Shown: piece by piece, positions 33,162-40,209 of the stretch
How positions within the stretch are numbered: the first letter of the stretch is position 1
Layout of the letters: each line of letters opens with the position of its first letter
NCBI GenBank assembly: GCA_002695025.1
Contig: NZNV01000026.1
Location: forward strand, 1 to 40,209
DNA: 40,209 nt
DNA from: Owenweeksia sp.
GTDB lineage: Bacteria > Bacteroidota > Bacteroidia > Flavobacteriales > Schleiferiaceae
Reading direction: 5' to 3'
Translations under genes and position numbers: made by a program
Notes under the pieces: model-generated
What the model was told of the DNA's origin: nothing
The model's database searches: none
The model's input: the letters and a program-made list of their open reading frames with translations, nothing else

Positions 33162-33245
33162 CCCTTTCCTTAATTTTTTTTGAAAAGGTTTCCAAATTCC
33201 TAAAAGTCAGTTTCGTAATTCAGCAATACACCTTAATTTGGCGGT

Positions 33246-33758
33246 ATGAAAATCTCACTAATTGGCTATATGGGGGCGGGTAAGAGCTCGGTTGGGCAAA
33301 TACTGGCGGTGGAAATGGGACTGGATTTTTATGACCTCGATATGGAGATCGAAAAGTCGTCCGGTTATACCATTACTGAAACTATTTTCAATAAAGGCGA
33401 GCTGCATTTTCGCAAACTGGAAAGAGAGCTGTTGGAAAACCTTCTCCAAAAAGACAATATGGTATTGAGCACAGGAGGTGGTACTCCCTGCTACTACGAT
33501 AATATGGACCTCCTCAATACATCCAGTTTCAGTGTTTACCTGAAATATGGTGTTATGGACCTGTACGCCAGGTTGGAAGGACACCAGTCGGAAAGACCGC
33601 TTATAGCTCACCTCAGCGGTGATGCCTTGCGGGAGTACATCGGAAAGCACTTATTTGAGCGTAACGGCTATTATGAAAGAGCGACTATGGTTTTACAGGC
33701 TAGGGACCTAACCCATGAAGATATTGCTAATAAAATAAAAGAGTTTGTCAATGAATGA
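33246..33758 (+). CDS. aroK: Shikimate kinase
   Basis: 170 residues, normal size. It phosphorylates shikimate with ATP in the pathway to chorismate and aromatic amino acids. The P-loop GYMGAGKSS is at 7-15. D30 and D32 lie in the FYDLDMEIE segment, R57 (FRKLE) and GGG (77-79) bind shikimate, and the lid arginine is in ERPL (about 116). Its 3' end overlaps the nitroreductase ATG by 8 bp. The other pathway genes are not nearby. Confidence 0.95.
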   Translation: MKISLIGYMGAGKSSVGQILAVEMGLDFYDLDMEIEKSSGYTITETIFNKGELHFRKLERELLENLLQKDNMVLSTGGGTPCYYDNMDLLNTSSFSVYLKYGVMDLYARLEGHQSERPLIAHLSGDALREYIGKHLFERNGYYERATMVLQARDLTHEDIANKIKEFVNE

Positions 33759-34341
33759 ACAGATTACACATCTGCAAAAAATAATAGCTAACCGCAGAAC
33801 CATTAAGCCGGATCAATTTACCGGTGAAAAAGTAAATGACGAATTGATCAACCAAATACTGGAGGTAGCCAACTGGGCTCCGACCCATGGGTATACAGAG
33901 CCTTGGCGTTTTACGGTTTTTGCCGAAGAAGGCCTGGCCACACTTGGTGATTTCCTGGCGCGGCAGGATCAGCCTGACGTGAATGCTGAGGGCTTTAACC
34001 GTACCCGCTTTGACCGGCTAAGGAACCGGCCCCTGAAATGCTCTCACGTGATCGGTATTGGTATGAAACGAGGAAACAATCCCAAAGTGCCGGAAATAGA
34101 GGAAATATGTGCCGTAGCTATGGCCGTGCAAAATATGTGGTTGATGGCGCATACGCTTGGCCTGGGTGCCTACTGGAGTACAGGAGCCGCAGCATTTACA
34201 GACGAGATGCGCGATTTCTTTGGGCTGGAAGGAGACGATCGTTCCATGGGGCTGTTCTATATTGGCAAACCGGCTATGGAACATCCCAAAGGGCGCAGAC
34301 TGTCACCTATCACGGAAAAGGTACATTGGGTTCGTTCCTGA
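33751..34341 (+). CDS. Nitroreductase family FMN oxidoreductase
   Basis: 196 residues from the ATG at 33751; a TTG two codons upstream is the alternative. RRTIKPDQF near the N-terminus and EVANWAPTHGYTEPWRFTVF form the FMN-binding signature. MAHTLGLGAYWSTGA and GLFYIGKPA complete the fold. Members reduce nitro compounds, quinones or flavins with NAD(P)H; the physiological substrate is unknown. It is translationally coupled to aroK by an 8-bp overlap. Confidence 0.88.
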   Translation: MNEQITHLQKIIANRRTIKPDQFTGEKVNDELINQILEVANWAPTHGYTEPWRFTVFAEEGLATLGDFLARQDQPDVNAEGFNRTRFDRLRNRPLKCSHVIGIGMKRGNNPKVPEIEEICAVAMAVQNMWLMAHTLGLGAYWSTGAAAFTDEMRDFFGLEGDDRSMGLFYIGKPAMEHPKGRRLSPITEKVHWVRS

Positions 34342-34362
34342 GCATGCCTTTTTTAAAAAATA

Positions 34363-34390
34363 AAAAGCCCCCGGATCTACGGGGGCTTTT
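34363..34390. terminator. Bidirectional terminator between nitroreductase and T9SS genes
   Basis: aaaagccccc (34363-34372) pairs with gggggctttt (34381-34390), perfect 10 bp with an 8-nt loop, between two convergent genes. Confidence 0.9.
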
Positions 34391-34412
34391 CTATGTTTAG
34401 GAATAAACCTTA

Positions 34413-35861
34413 TTATTCTATAATGATCTTTGAAACGGCAGTTCCATTGTCAGTTTGTACACGTACCCAGTAAAAGCCTGAAGCAATACCGGATATATTG
34501 ATGGTGTTCCTTGCTTCGTTTGCTGTAACGCTTTTCACCACGCTGCCATTCACATTCATAATGTCAATATTGCGGGCCAGAGAGCCATCTCCGGTATTTA
34601 TATTGATCTCATGACGGGCAGGGTTGGGATAAATTACCAGGTTGTTTACAGCGCTTTCATTCAGCCCAATATTGCCGTTGAACGCCATACGGATAGCTCC
34701 GATGTAGTAATAACCGACACTGTTATTATTATTAGGGCCTGCAGTAGCGGTGATTTTTATAGTACCATCAGACTTAGGCATAACATTATACACCCAAACC
34801 ATTTCAGGGCCAGGGTTGGAAACAGCTACGTTAAGATAGGCACTATCACTGTTCATACCTTCCGCAATGTATTTGGTTTCGCGGTTGTCACTGGCTACCC
34901 GTGATCCGTAAAAACCAAAATGATAAGTGGTATTGGGATCAAGGCCGGAGAAGGTAAAACCACCAGTAGTTTGATTACCACCTACGCCAGGTAGCATACT
35001 ACCAAAGAAACTATCACCGGTAGCGGTGCCAGGAAGAGAAGCGTTATTGGTAACACCTGCGGTATTGATCAGGTTAAAAGAATCGGTTACCGCTACAGAA
35101 ATTGAACTGGTAAGACCAGAGGTAGTAGTAAGATTGGTAACCGAGCCCGCTTCATAATCGGTAATATTATTCCAGGGAGCCGCACTGATAGTGGGCGCAT
35201 CACCAAGATCAATATCAATCGTATCGGAAGCTGCCGGTATAGGGGTATAGGTCATTTGAATAGCCCCTATATAATAATAACCGGCTGAGTTATTATTGTT
35301 GGGACCTGCGGTAGCGGTTACCACAATACTACCGTCAGATTTAGGCTTAATACCATTAACCCAAACCGTATTGGGATCGGCTCCCATAGGGTCTAAGGTA
35401 GTGCTGTCTTTAGTAGCACCGTCCACAATGTATTTAGCCTCGCGATTATCGGAACCGGTTCCGCGGGAAGCGTACATGCCAAAATTGTAGGTCACGTTAA
35501 CGTCAAGCCCGGTAAAGGTGACCCCCCCGGTTACCTCATTTCCCAAAACGGCAGGAAGCATACTTCCAAAGAAACTGTCTTTGGTAACGGTACCGGGTAA
35601 CTCCGGATCATTGGAGACACCTGCAGTATTGATACCGTTAAAGGAATCCGTTACCGCAATAGAAACCAATGTAGCTACTCCCTTGGAATCCATAAGGTTA
35701 GTAAGAGATCCTTTACGGGCATCCGTAAGGTTATTCCAGGGGGGAGCGGTAATGTTACTGGAAGCCTGATCTCCAAAGTCTACACTTATGGTATCAGTCT
35801 GGCCATAGCCAGCTGTAACAGCTGTAAATAACGATAAAATAGCATAATAAACGTTTTTCAT
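34413..35861 (-). CDS. T9SS-exported protein with a duplicated ~180-residue domain
   Basis: 482 residues. Signal peptide 1-20 (MKNVYYAILSLFTAVTAGYG). Two tandem copies of one domain fill most of the mature protein: about 22-205 and 212-394. Both open with DTIxxDxGD, then APWNNxTD, SVAVTDSFNxINTAGV, DSFFGSMLP, a DNRExKYI segment, and end in TATAGPNNNNSxGYYYIGAI. The pattern resembles Gal-binding/malectin-like beta-sandwich modules, but I cannot name the family. The C-terminal 80 or so residues (LVIYPNPARHEININ to TAVSKIIIE) are a T9SS type A sorting domain. Probably a surface carbohydrate-binding or adhesive protein. It has its own promoter region and terminator. Confidence 0.82.
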   Translation of the reverse strand: MKNVYYAILSLFTAVTAGYGQTDTISVDFGDQASSNITAPPWNNLTDARKGSLTNLMDSKGVATLVSIAVTDSFNGINTAGVSNDPELPGTVTKDSFFGSMLPAVLGNEVTGGVTFTGLDVNVTYNFGMYASRGTGSDNREAKYIVDGATKDSTTLDPMGADPNTVWVNGIKPKSDGSIVVTATAGPNNNNSAGYYYIGAIQMTYTPIPAASDTIDIDLGDAPTISAAPWNNITDYEAGSVTNLTTTSGLTSSISVAVTDSFNLINTAGVTNNASLPGTATGDSFFGSMLPGVGGNQTTGGFTFSGLDPNTTYHFGFYGSRVASDNRETKYIAEGMNSDSAYLNVAVSNPGPEMVWVYNVMPKSDGTIKITATAGPNNNNSVGYYYIGAIRMAFNGNIGLNESAVNNLVIYPNPARHEININTGDGSLARNIDIMNVNGSVVKSVTANEARNTINISGIASGFYWVRVQTDNGTAVSKIIIE

Positions 35862-36061
35862 AGAACAAGTTGTGTTAGGATTTACCCAGTAAATTTAATA
35901 ATGTGTACCAAATACACTAACTTTTTCAGGGATTTTTTCCAGCCCAAGGCCTTTTAGCCCTGTTTAAAGTGTGAGAACAACTTGATTTAAAGGCATTTCA
36001 ACCAGGAAGTGTGTTCAATGGATTATTATTACTATTTTTACGAGTCAAAACATAAAAGTGC

Positions 36062-36763
36062 ATGAAAAGACTTATATTCTCATCCCTCGCAGTAATTGCA
36101 GTATGTGGCCTTTCGGCTCAGAACTTCCATTACCTGGCCGGTCCGCATATTGAAGAGGCCGGACTTGCTTCCGGGCAGACAACCAATAAAATAGAACTCC
36201 AGAAAAACGACAAGGGAACGGCAGTAACCTTTTCATGGGAGCTTTATTCTGCCGATACCATTAAACAATCCTCTAATGCCTCCGTGGATTTTGGCTTGTG
36301 TGATAATGTGGCCTGCTACAATTTTTTCACATCGGGCACTTTCAATATGGATCCCGTAAGTGGAACCTCCGAGCACGGAGAATTTAAATTGCAGTGCTTT
36401 ACGGCTACCGGTGACCTTGAATTAAGAGTGAAGGTTCGGGTTTGGGATCAAAGCGAACCAGGTATTGAAGACACGGTAAGTTTTGTGTGGCGCACCGATA
36501 ATTTTGTAAGTGTTCCTGAAGTAGCTTCCAATGAGCACAAACTAAAGTTATACCCTAACCCGGTAGTAAATACCCTGCATATAAGCAATAACATCAAGGC
36601 CAGTATGGTAAAAGTGTTTGATATAGTGGGTAACCAGGTTCATGCTGGCCCTATAGGCCCTTCCGCTAAAATTGATTTTTCAAACCTTCCGGCTGGAGTT
36701 TACCTTGTGGAACTGCGTGATGGTAAAAATCGCATTGCCCTGGAGAAAATAATCAAGCGATAA
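36062..36763 (+). CDS. Small T9SS-exported protein
   Basis: 233 residues. Signal peptide 1-19 (MKRLIFSSLAVIAVCGLSA). The mature domain (about 20-150) is a single beta-rich module with two cysteines in GLCDNVACYNFFTSGTF and DTVSFVWRTDNF near its end. The last 73 residues (KLYPNPVVNTLHISN to NRIALEKIIKR) are a T9SS type A sorting domain. No enzyme motif is visible. It stands alone, divergent from the duplicated-domain T9SS gene with 200 bp of AT-rich DNA between them, which holds no other gene. Confidence 0.82.
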   Translation: MKRLIFSSLAVIAVCGLSAQNFHYLAGPHIEEAGLASGQTTNKIELQKNDKGTAVTFSWELYSADTIKQSSNASVDFGLCDNVACYNFFTSGTFNMDPVSGTSEHGEFKLQCFTATGDLELRVKVRVWDQSEPGIEDTVSFVWRTDNFVSVPEVASNEHKLKLYPNPVVNTLHISNNIKASMVKVFDIVGNQVHAGPIGPSAKIDFSNLPAGVYLVELRDGKNRIALEKIIKR

Positions 36764-36784
36764 AATTTGCTTTCTCATAAAATT

Positions 36785-36809
36785 AAAAGCCCCTCGATGA
36801 GGGGCTTTT
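36785..36809. terminator. Bidirectional terminator before the transporter gene
   Basis: aaaagcccctc (36785-36795) pairs perfectly with gaggggctttt (36799-36809) around a 3-nt loop, between the stops of two convergent genes. Confidence 0.9.
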
Positions 36810-36810
36810 T

Positions 36811-38238
36811 TTATGCTGTGAAAAAGAAGTCCTGGAAGAAGTAACAATAAAGGGAAATGATAACCACACAAATAAGATTCAGTAGTATACCGCTCCGGGC
36901 CATCTGGTTCATACGGATATAGCCGCTGCTGAACACAATAGCGTTAGGAGGCGTGGAAATGGGAAACATGAAGGCACAACTTGCGCCAACGGTAAGAGGC
37001 AAGGCCAGTTGCATTTCCGAAAGCCCCAGGTTACGGGCAATAACAAAGGAAACTGGTATAAATACTGAAACGAGGGCCACATTGCTCATTACTTCCGTCA
37101 GAAAAACAGAAAAGGCACATACCAAAAGGATACTAAATAAGGCAGATTGTATGGGGCTATTGCTGATCCATTCACCTACCAGGTCCACAATATTGGTGAC
37201 CTCTAATCCTTTGGCCAGGGAAATGCCCCCGCCAAATAACAGTAATATGCCCCAAGGGAGTTTTTTGGTATCCTTCCATACCAGTAAAGGTTCACCTTTT
37301 TCACTTCCGGAGGGCCAGGCAAACAGGGCAATAGAGGCAAAAATAGCGATAACCGGGTCTGATAAATTCTCCAAACCGGGAACAAGGCTTAGTTGTGCAC
37401 GGAAGATCCATAATAAAGCAGCTCCCAGCATAACGATAAGCACGCGTTTTTCACCGCGCTGTATTCCTCCCATAGTCAACAGCTCTGTGGTGATCAGTTC
37501 CCGTATCCCTTTTAAGCGCTTAATGCGTATAGGGAAAATAAGGTGACTATTTATCCAATAGGTAAATATGAAAAGTATAGCGGACAGTGGAAGGGCAAAA
37601 AATAACCATTGGGCAAAAGAGAGTGCAGGCATATCACTTTCGGATACAATGCTGGCCAACACGAGGTTAGGAGGGGTGCCAATGAGGGTGGCTATTCCAC
37701 CAATATTCGCAGCATACGCAATACCCAACATAATGGTGAGGGCAAAATTCTGACCTCCGGAGTGGTCTTCAAACTGTTTGTTCAACAACTTTACCACGGA
37801 CATGCCTATGGGGAGCATCATTACAGCGGTGGCGGTATTGCTGATCCACATGGAAAGTAAAGCGGTAGCCAGCATGCTGCCCAGCACAATCCGGCTCGGT
37901 TTCTCCCCACTTATTTTCATAATATTCAGCGCAATTCTCTTATGAAGATTCCATTTTTCGATAGCCAGGCCCAGTATAAATCCGCCCAGGAAAAGATAGA
38001 TAACCGGATTGGCATAGTTTGCCGTGGTATCCTTCAGGTTGAGTATGTCCAGCATGGGGAATAAAACAATGGGAAGAAGGGCAGTTACGCCTACCGGTAA
38101 AGCGCTGGTGATCCACCATAATAGCATCCAGAGAAGCACCCCTATCATTCGTACCTGGGGATCGGCTATATCTCCTATTACCAAACAAAAAAGAAAGGCT
38201 ACCGGGCCAGAGAGTAGTTTTAAAGTATTAACAGGCAA
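36811..38238 (-). CDS. DASS/SLC13-family sodium-coupled anion (dicarboxylate) transporter
   Basis: 475 residues with about 11-12 membrane segments. Family marks are WWITSALPVGVTALLP near the N-terminus, the first SNT motif in MWISNTATAVMMLP, GTPPNLV, and the second-repeat FPISTPPNAIVFSSGY close to the C-terminus. Members import dicarboxylates, citrate or sulfate with sodium; the substrate here is not determinable. The frame begins at a TTG (38238), since a stop lies a few codons upstream and the next ATG (residue 31) would remove the first membrane helix. The TTG start is therefore likely but unproven. Confidence 0.88.
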   Translation of the reverse strand: MPVNTLKLLSGPVAFLFCLVIGDIADPQVRMIGVLLWMLLWWITSALPVGVTALLPIVLFPMLDILNLKDTTANYANPVIYLFLGGFILGLAIEKWNLHKRIALNIMKISGEKPSRIVLGSMLATALLSMWISNTATAVMMLPIGMSVVKLLNKQFEDHSGGQNFALTIMLGIAYAANIGGIATLIGTPPNLVLASIVSESDMPALSFAQWLFFALPLSAILFIFTYWINSHLIFPIRIKRLKGIRELITTELLTMGGIQRGEKRVLIVMLGAALLWIFRAQLSLVPGLENLSDPVIAIFASIALFAWPSGSEKGEPLLVWKDTKKLPWGILLLFGGGISLAKGLEVTNIVDLVGEWISNSPIQSALFSILLVCAFSVFLTEVMSNVALVSVFIPVSFVIARNLGLSEMQLALPLTVGASCAFMFPISTPPNAIVFSSGYIRMNQMARSGILLNLICVVIISLYCYFFQDFFFTA

Positions 38239-38326
38239 ATTATATATTCTTTGAAATTAGGCTAAAATAGCATTTGTCAGGAATGTGAAAATGGAATCAA
38301 GTCATCCCAAGACCTTAAAAAAAGAA

Positions 38327-38349
38327 AGCCCCTGGAATTTCCAGGGGCT
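38327..38349 (-). terminator. Terminator of clpC
   Basis: agcccctgga (38327-38336) pairs perfectly with tccaggggct (38340-38349), loop att. It follows the clpC stop by about 30 bp and on the minus strand runs into a T-rich stretch. Confidence 0.88.
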
Positions 38350-38377
38350 CTTTAATCTAGCGCTATTTGGAAGGAAA

Positions 38378-40209
38378 TTAATTTCCCTCTTTGGCTTTTT
38401 CGGATTTCTTCACTTTAACCGTGATCTCCTCTTTCTTATCATCAAAATCAATGGTGATACTGTCACCTTCTTCAATTTCTGAATTGATGATCTGCTCGGC
38501 CAGCGGGTCTTCCACATACTTCTGTATAGCCCTGGCCAGGGGACGGGCACCGAACTTATCGTCAAAGCCTTTGTCAGCAATATAATTCTTGGCCTTGGTG
38601 CTCATTTTTACCTTATAGCCCAGCTCGTGTATGCGTTGATAAAGCTTTTCCAGCTCTATGTCAATGATGCGGAAAATATCTTCCTTGGAAAGGCTGTTAA
38701 AAAGCACTACATCATCAATACGGTTCAGGAATTCAGGGGCAAAAGCCCTCTTCAAGGCATTTTCGATCACACCTTTGGCTACATCATCCTTGCCGGACTG
38801 TCGGGCAGAAGTACCAAAACCGACTCCGGCACCGAAATCCTTCAACTGGCGGGTTCCGATATTGGATGTCATGATAATAATGGTATTCTTAAAATCGATC
38901 TTACGACCCAGGCTGTCTGTCATGTGTCCATCATCCAGGGCCTGTAAAAGCAGGTTGAATACATCGGGGTGTGCCTTTTCGATCTCATCCAGCAAAATTA
39001 CTGAATAGGGTTTTCTGCGTACTTTTTCAGTAAGCTGGCCACCTTCTTCATAACCCACGTATCCGGGAGGCGCACCTACCAGTCGTGATACGGCAAATTT
39101 CTCCATATATTCGCTCATATCAATCCTGATCAGGTTATCCTCGGTATCGAATATGGCGCGGGTAAGTTCCTTAGCCAGTTGCGTTTTTCCTACCCCGGTA
39201 GGCCCCAGGAAAATAAAGGATCCAATTGGCTTATTCGGATCCTTGAGACCCGCCCGGTTGCGCTGGATGGCTTTAACAATTTTAGCTACTGCATCATCCT
39301 GGCCGATGATCTTACCCTTTATATCCTCTGCCATACTGCTGAGGCGTTTACTTTCGTGCTGGGCCACACGCTGAACCGGAATCCCGGTCATCATAGCCAC
39401 CACTTCGGCAACATTTTCTTCAGATACCGTTTCGCGGTTCTTTTTAACTTCTTCTTCCCACGCTGTCTGGGCTTCCTGCAGTTGGGTCTCAATCCGTTTT
39501 TCATCATCACGCAGGCGGGCCGCCTCTTCGTAACGTTGCTTTTTAACCACTTGTATCTTCTGCTCGCGGATGTCGTCCAGTTTTTGCTCCAGGTCCATTA
39601 CTTCCTTAGGAACATTGATATGGGTTATATGCACCCTTGAACCGGCTTCGTCCAAGGCATCAATAGCCTTATCGGGCAAATGGCGGTCGGTTACGTAACG
39701 TGATGTTAAGGATACACAGGCTTTAATGGCCTCATCCGTATAGTTTACGTTGTGGTGTTCTTCATAACGTTCTTTAATATTGTGAAGAATCTGCAGGGTT
39801 TCCTCTACGGTAGTAGGATCTACCATCACCTTCTGGAAACGCCTTTCCAGGGCACCATCTTTCTCGATGTACTGCCGGTATTCATCCAGGGTTGTGGCAC
39901 CGATGCATTGTATTTCCCCCCTTGCCAGGGCCGGTTTGAACATATTGCTGGCATCTAGTGAGCCTGTGGCACCACCGGCACCTACAATAGTATGTAGTTC
40001 ATCTATAAAGAGAATAATGTCATTATTCTTTTCAAGCTCGTTCATCAGTGCCTTCATACGCTCTTCAAACTGACCACGGTATTTAGTACCAGCCACTAAA
40101 GAAGCTAAGTCAAGGGTAACCACGCGTTTGTCGAAAAGCACACGTGAAACCTTACGTTTAACAATCCGCAGCGCTAAACCTTCTGCAATGGCAGATTTCC
40201 CCACACCAG
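38378..40209 (-). CDS. clpC: ATP-dependent Clp protease ATP-binding subunit ClpC (5' end beyond the window)
   Basis: The visible part is about 610 residues and starts inside the first AAA+ domain, at the Walker A loop [12 protein letters not shown], so the N-terminal Clp repeat domain lies off the right edge. Walker [16 protein letters not shown] and the sensor/arginine segments are present. A middle UVR-like coiled coil ([19 protein letters not shown]) marks ClpC as opposed to ClpB. The second AAA+ domain has [14 protein letters not shown] and [16 protein letters not shown], and the protein ends in a charged tail. It unfolds substrates for the ClpP protease in the cytoplasm. The gene has its own terminator. 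Confidence 0.95.
   Translation of the reverse strand, partial: GVGKSAIAEGLALRIVKRKVSRVLFDKRVVTLDLASLVAGTKYRGQFEERMKALMNELEKNNDIILFIDELHTIVGAGGATGSLDASNMFKPALARGEIQCIGATTLDEYRQYIEKDGALERRFQKVMVDPTTVEETLQILHNIKERYEEHHNVNYTDEAIKACVSLTSRYVTDRHLPDKAIDALDEAGSRVHITHINVPKEVMDLEQKLDDIREQKIQVVKKQRYEEAARLRDDEKRIETQLQEAQTAWEEEVKKNRETVSEENVAEVVAMMTGIPVQRVAQHESKRLSSMAEDIKGKIIGQDDAVAKIVKAIQRNRAGLKDPNKPIGSFIFLGPTGVGKTQLAKELTRAIFDTEDNLIRIDMSEYMEKFAVSRLVGAPPGYVGYEEGGQLTEKVRRKPYSVILLDEIEKAHPDVFNLLLQALDDGHMTDSLGRKIDFKNTIIIMTSNIGTRQLKDFGAGVGFGTSARQSGKDDVAKGVIENALKRAFAPEFLNRIDDVVLFNSLSKEDIFRIIDIELEKLYQRIHELGYKVKMSTKAKNYIADKGFDDKFGARPLARAIQKYVEDPLAEQIINSEIEEGDSITIDFDDKKEEITVKVKKSEKAKEGN

Larger units (their letters stand above)
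32683..33245. other. Intergenic stretch holding two tRNA genes and terminators
   Basis: No protein gene is supported here. It contains tRNA-Leu(GAG), tRNA-Lys(TTT), each with its own downstream hairpin, the tRNA-Lys promoter, and the AT-rich upstream regions of aroK (33180-33245) and of the T9SS gene ending the previous block (32683-32830). A minus-strand frame at 32707-32910 overlaps the tRNA and is not a gene. Confidence 0.8.

Noticed and set aside
1-40209. CRISPR array, rRNA genes or IS elements
   Set aside because: No regularly spaced repeats, no rRNA-like sequence and no transposase gene were seen.

Overview
The window looks like a chromosomal segment from a member of the Bacteroidota, most likely a marine or freshwater flavobacterium-like organism. 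This rests on four proteins with type IX secretion (T9SS) C-terminal sorting domains, a LytTR regulator paired with a beta-propeller sensor kinase, TAnnTTTG-type -7 promoter elements in front of tRNA genes, and mobile-element genes of types (BT4734-like, DUF3987) typical of this phylum. Genus and species cannot be read from the sequence.

Left part (about 1-16.5 kb): an accessory, probably integrated element. From right to left on the minus strand it carries a zinc-ribbon/HTH protein, a tyrosine recombinase, an unknown protein translationally coupled to it, two small excisionase-like HTH proteins, and two replication/mobilisation-type proteins (BT4734-like and DUF3987). Next comes a tight seven-gene defence operon: XRE controller, two N6-adenine DNA methyltransferases, a winged-helix/PD-(D/E)xK nuclease, an AlwI-family type IIS restriction enzyme, a long prokaryotic Argonaute whose first and third catalytic positions look lost, and a GmrSD-like DUF262/DUF1524 nuclease. 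Gaps are at most about 20 bp and several genes overlap, so the genes are probably co-transcribed. The outermost 0.9 kb has no credible gene but contains a nested inverted repeat, a second hairpin and a diverged 86-bp direct repeat. The recombinase end lies next to the 3' end of mnmE, which is also the integration target of Salmonella genomic island 1, so mnmE is a candidate attachment site here.

Right part (16.5-40.2 kb): chromosomal backbone. It holds mnmE with a holin-like membrane protein and a small hydrophilic protein; a T9SS PKD protein beside a LytTR two-component pair; accC with a DUF4294-type gene; a miaE-like tRNA hydroxylase; an overlapping trio of GT2 glycosyltransferase, AlkB-type monooxygenase and beta-barrel-like protein; tRNA-Leu(CAG); an exported rhodanese; a T9SS protein; tRNA-Leu(GAG) and tRNA-Lys(TTT); aroK with a nitroreductase; two more T9SS proteins; a DASS-family anion transporter; and clpC, cut by the right edge. 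Nearly every convergent junction has a clear hairpin terminator.

The most interesting feature is the Argonaute gene inside a type IIS restriction-modification operon, immediately followed by a DUF262/DUF1524 nuclease. I suggest an inactive Argonaute acting as a nucleic-acid sensor for a neighbouring nuclease effector. That is inference; the sequence shows only gene order, spacing and motifs.
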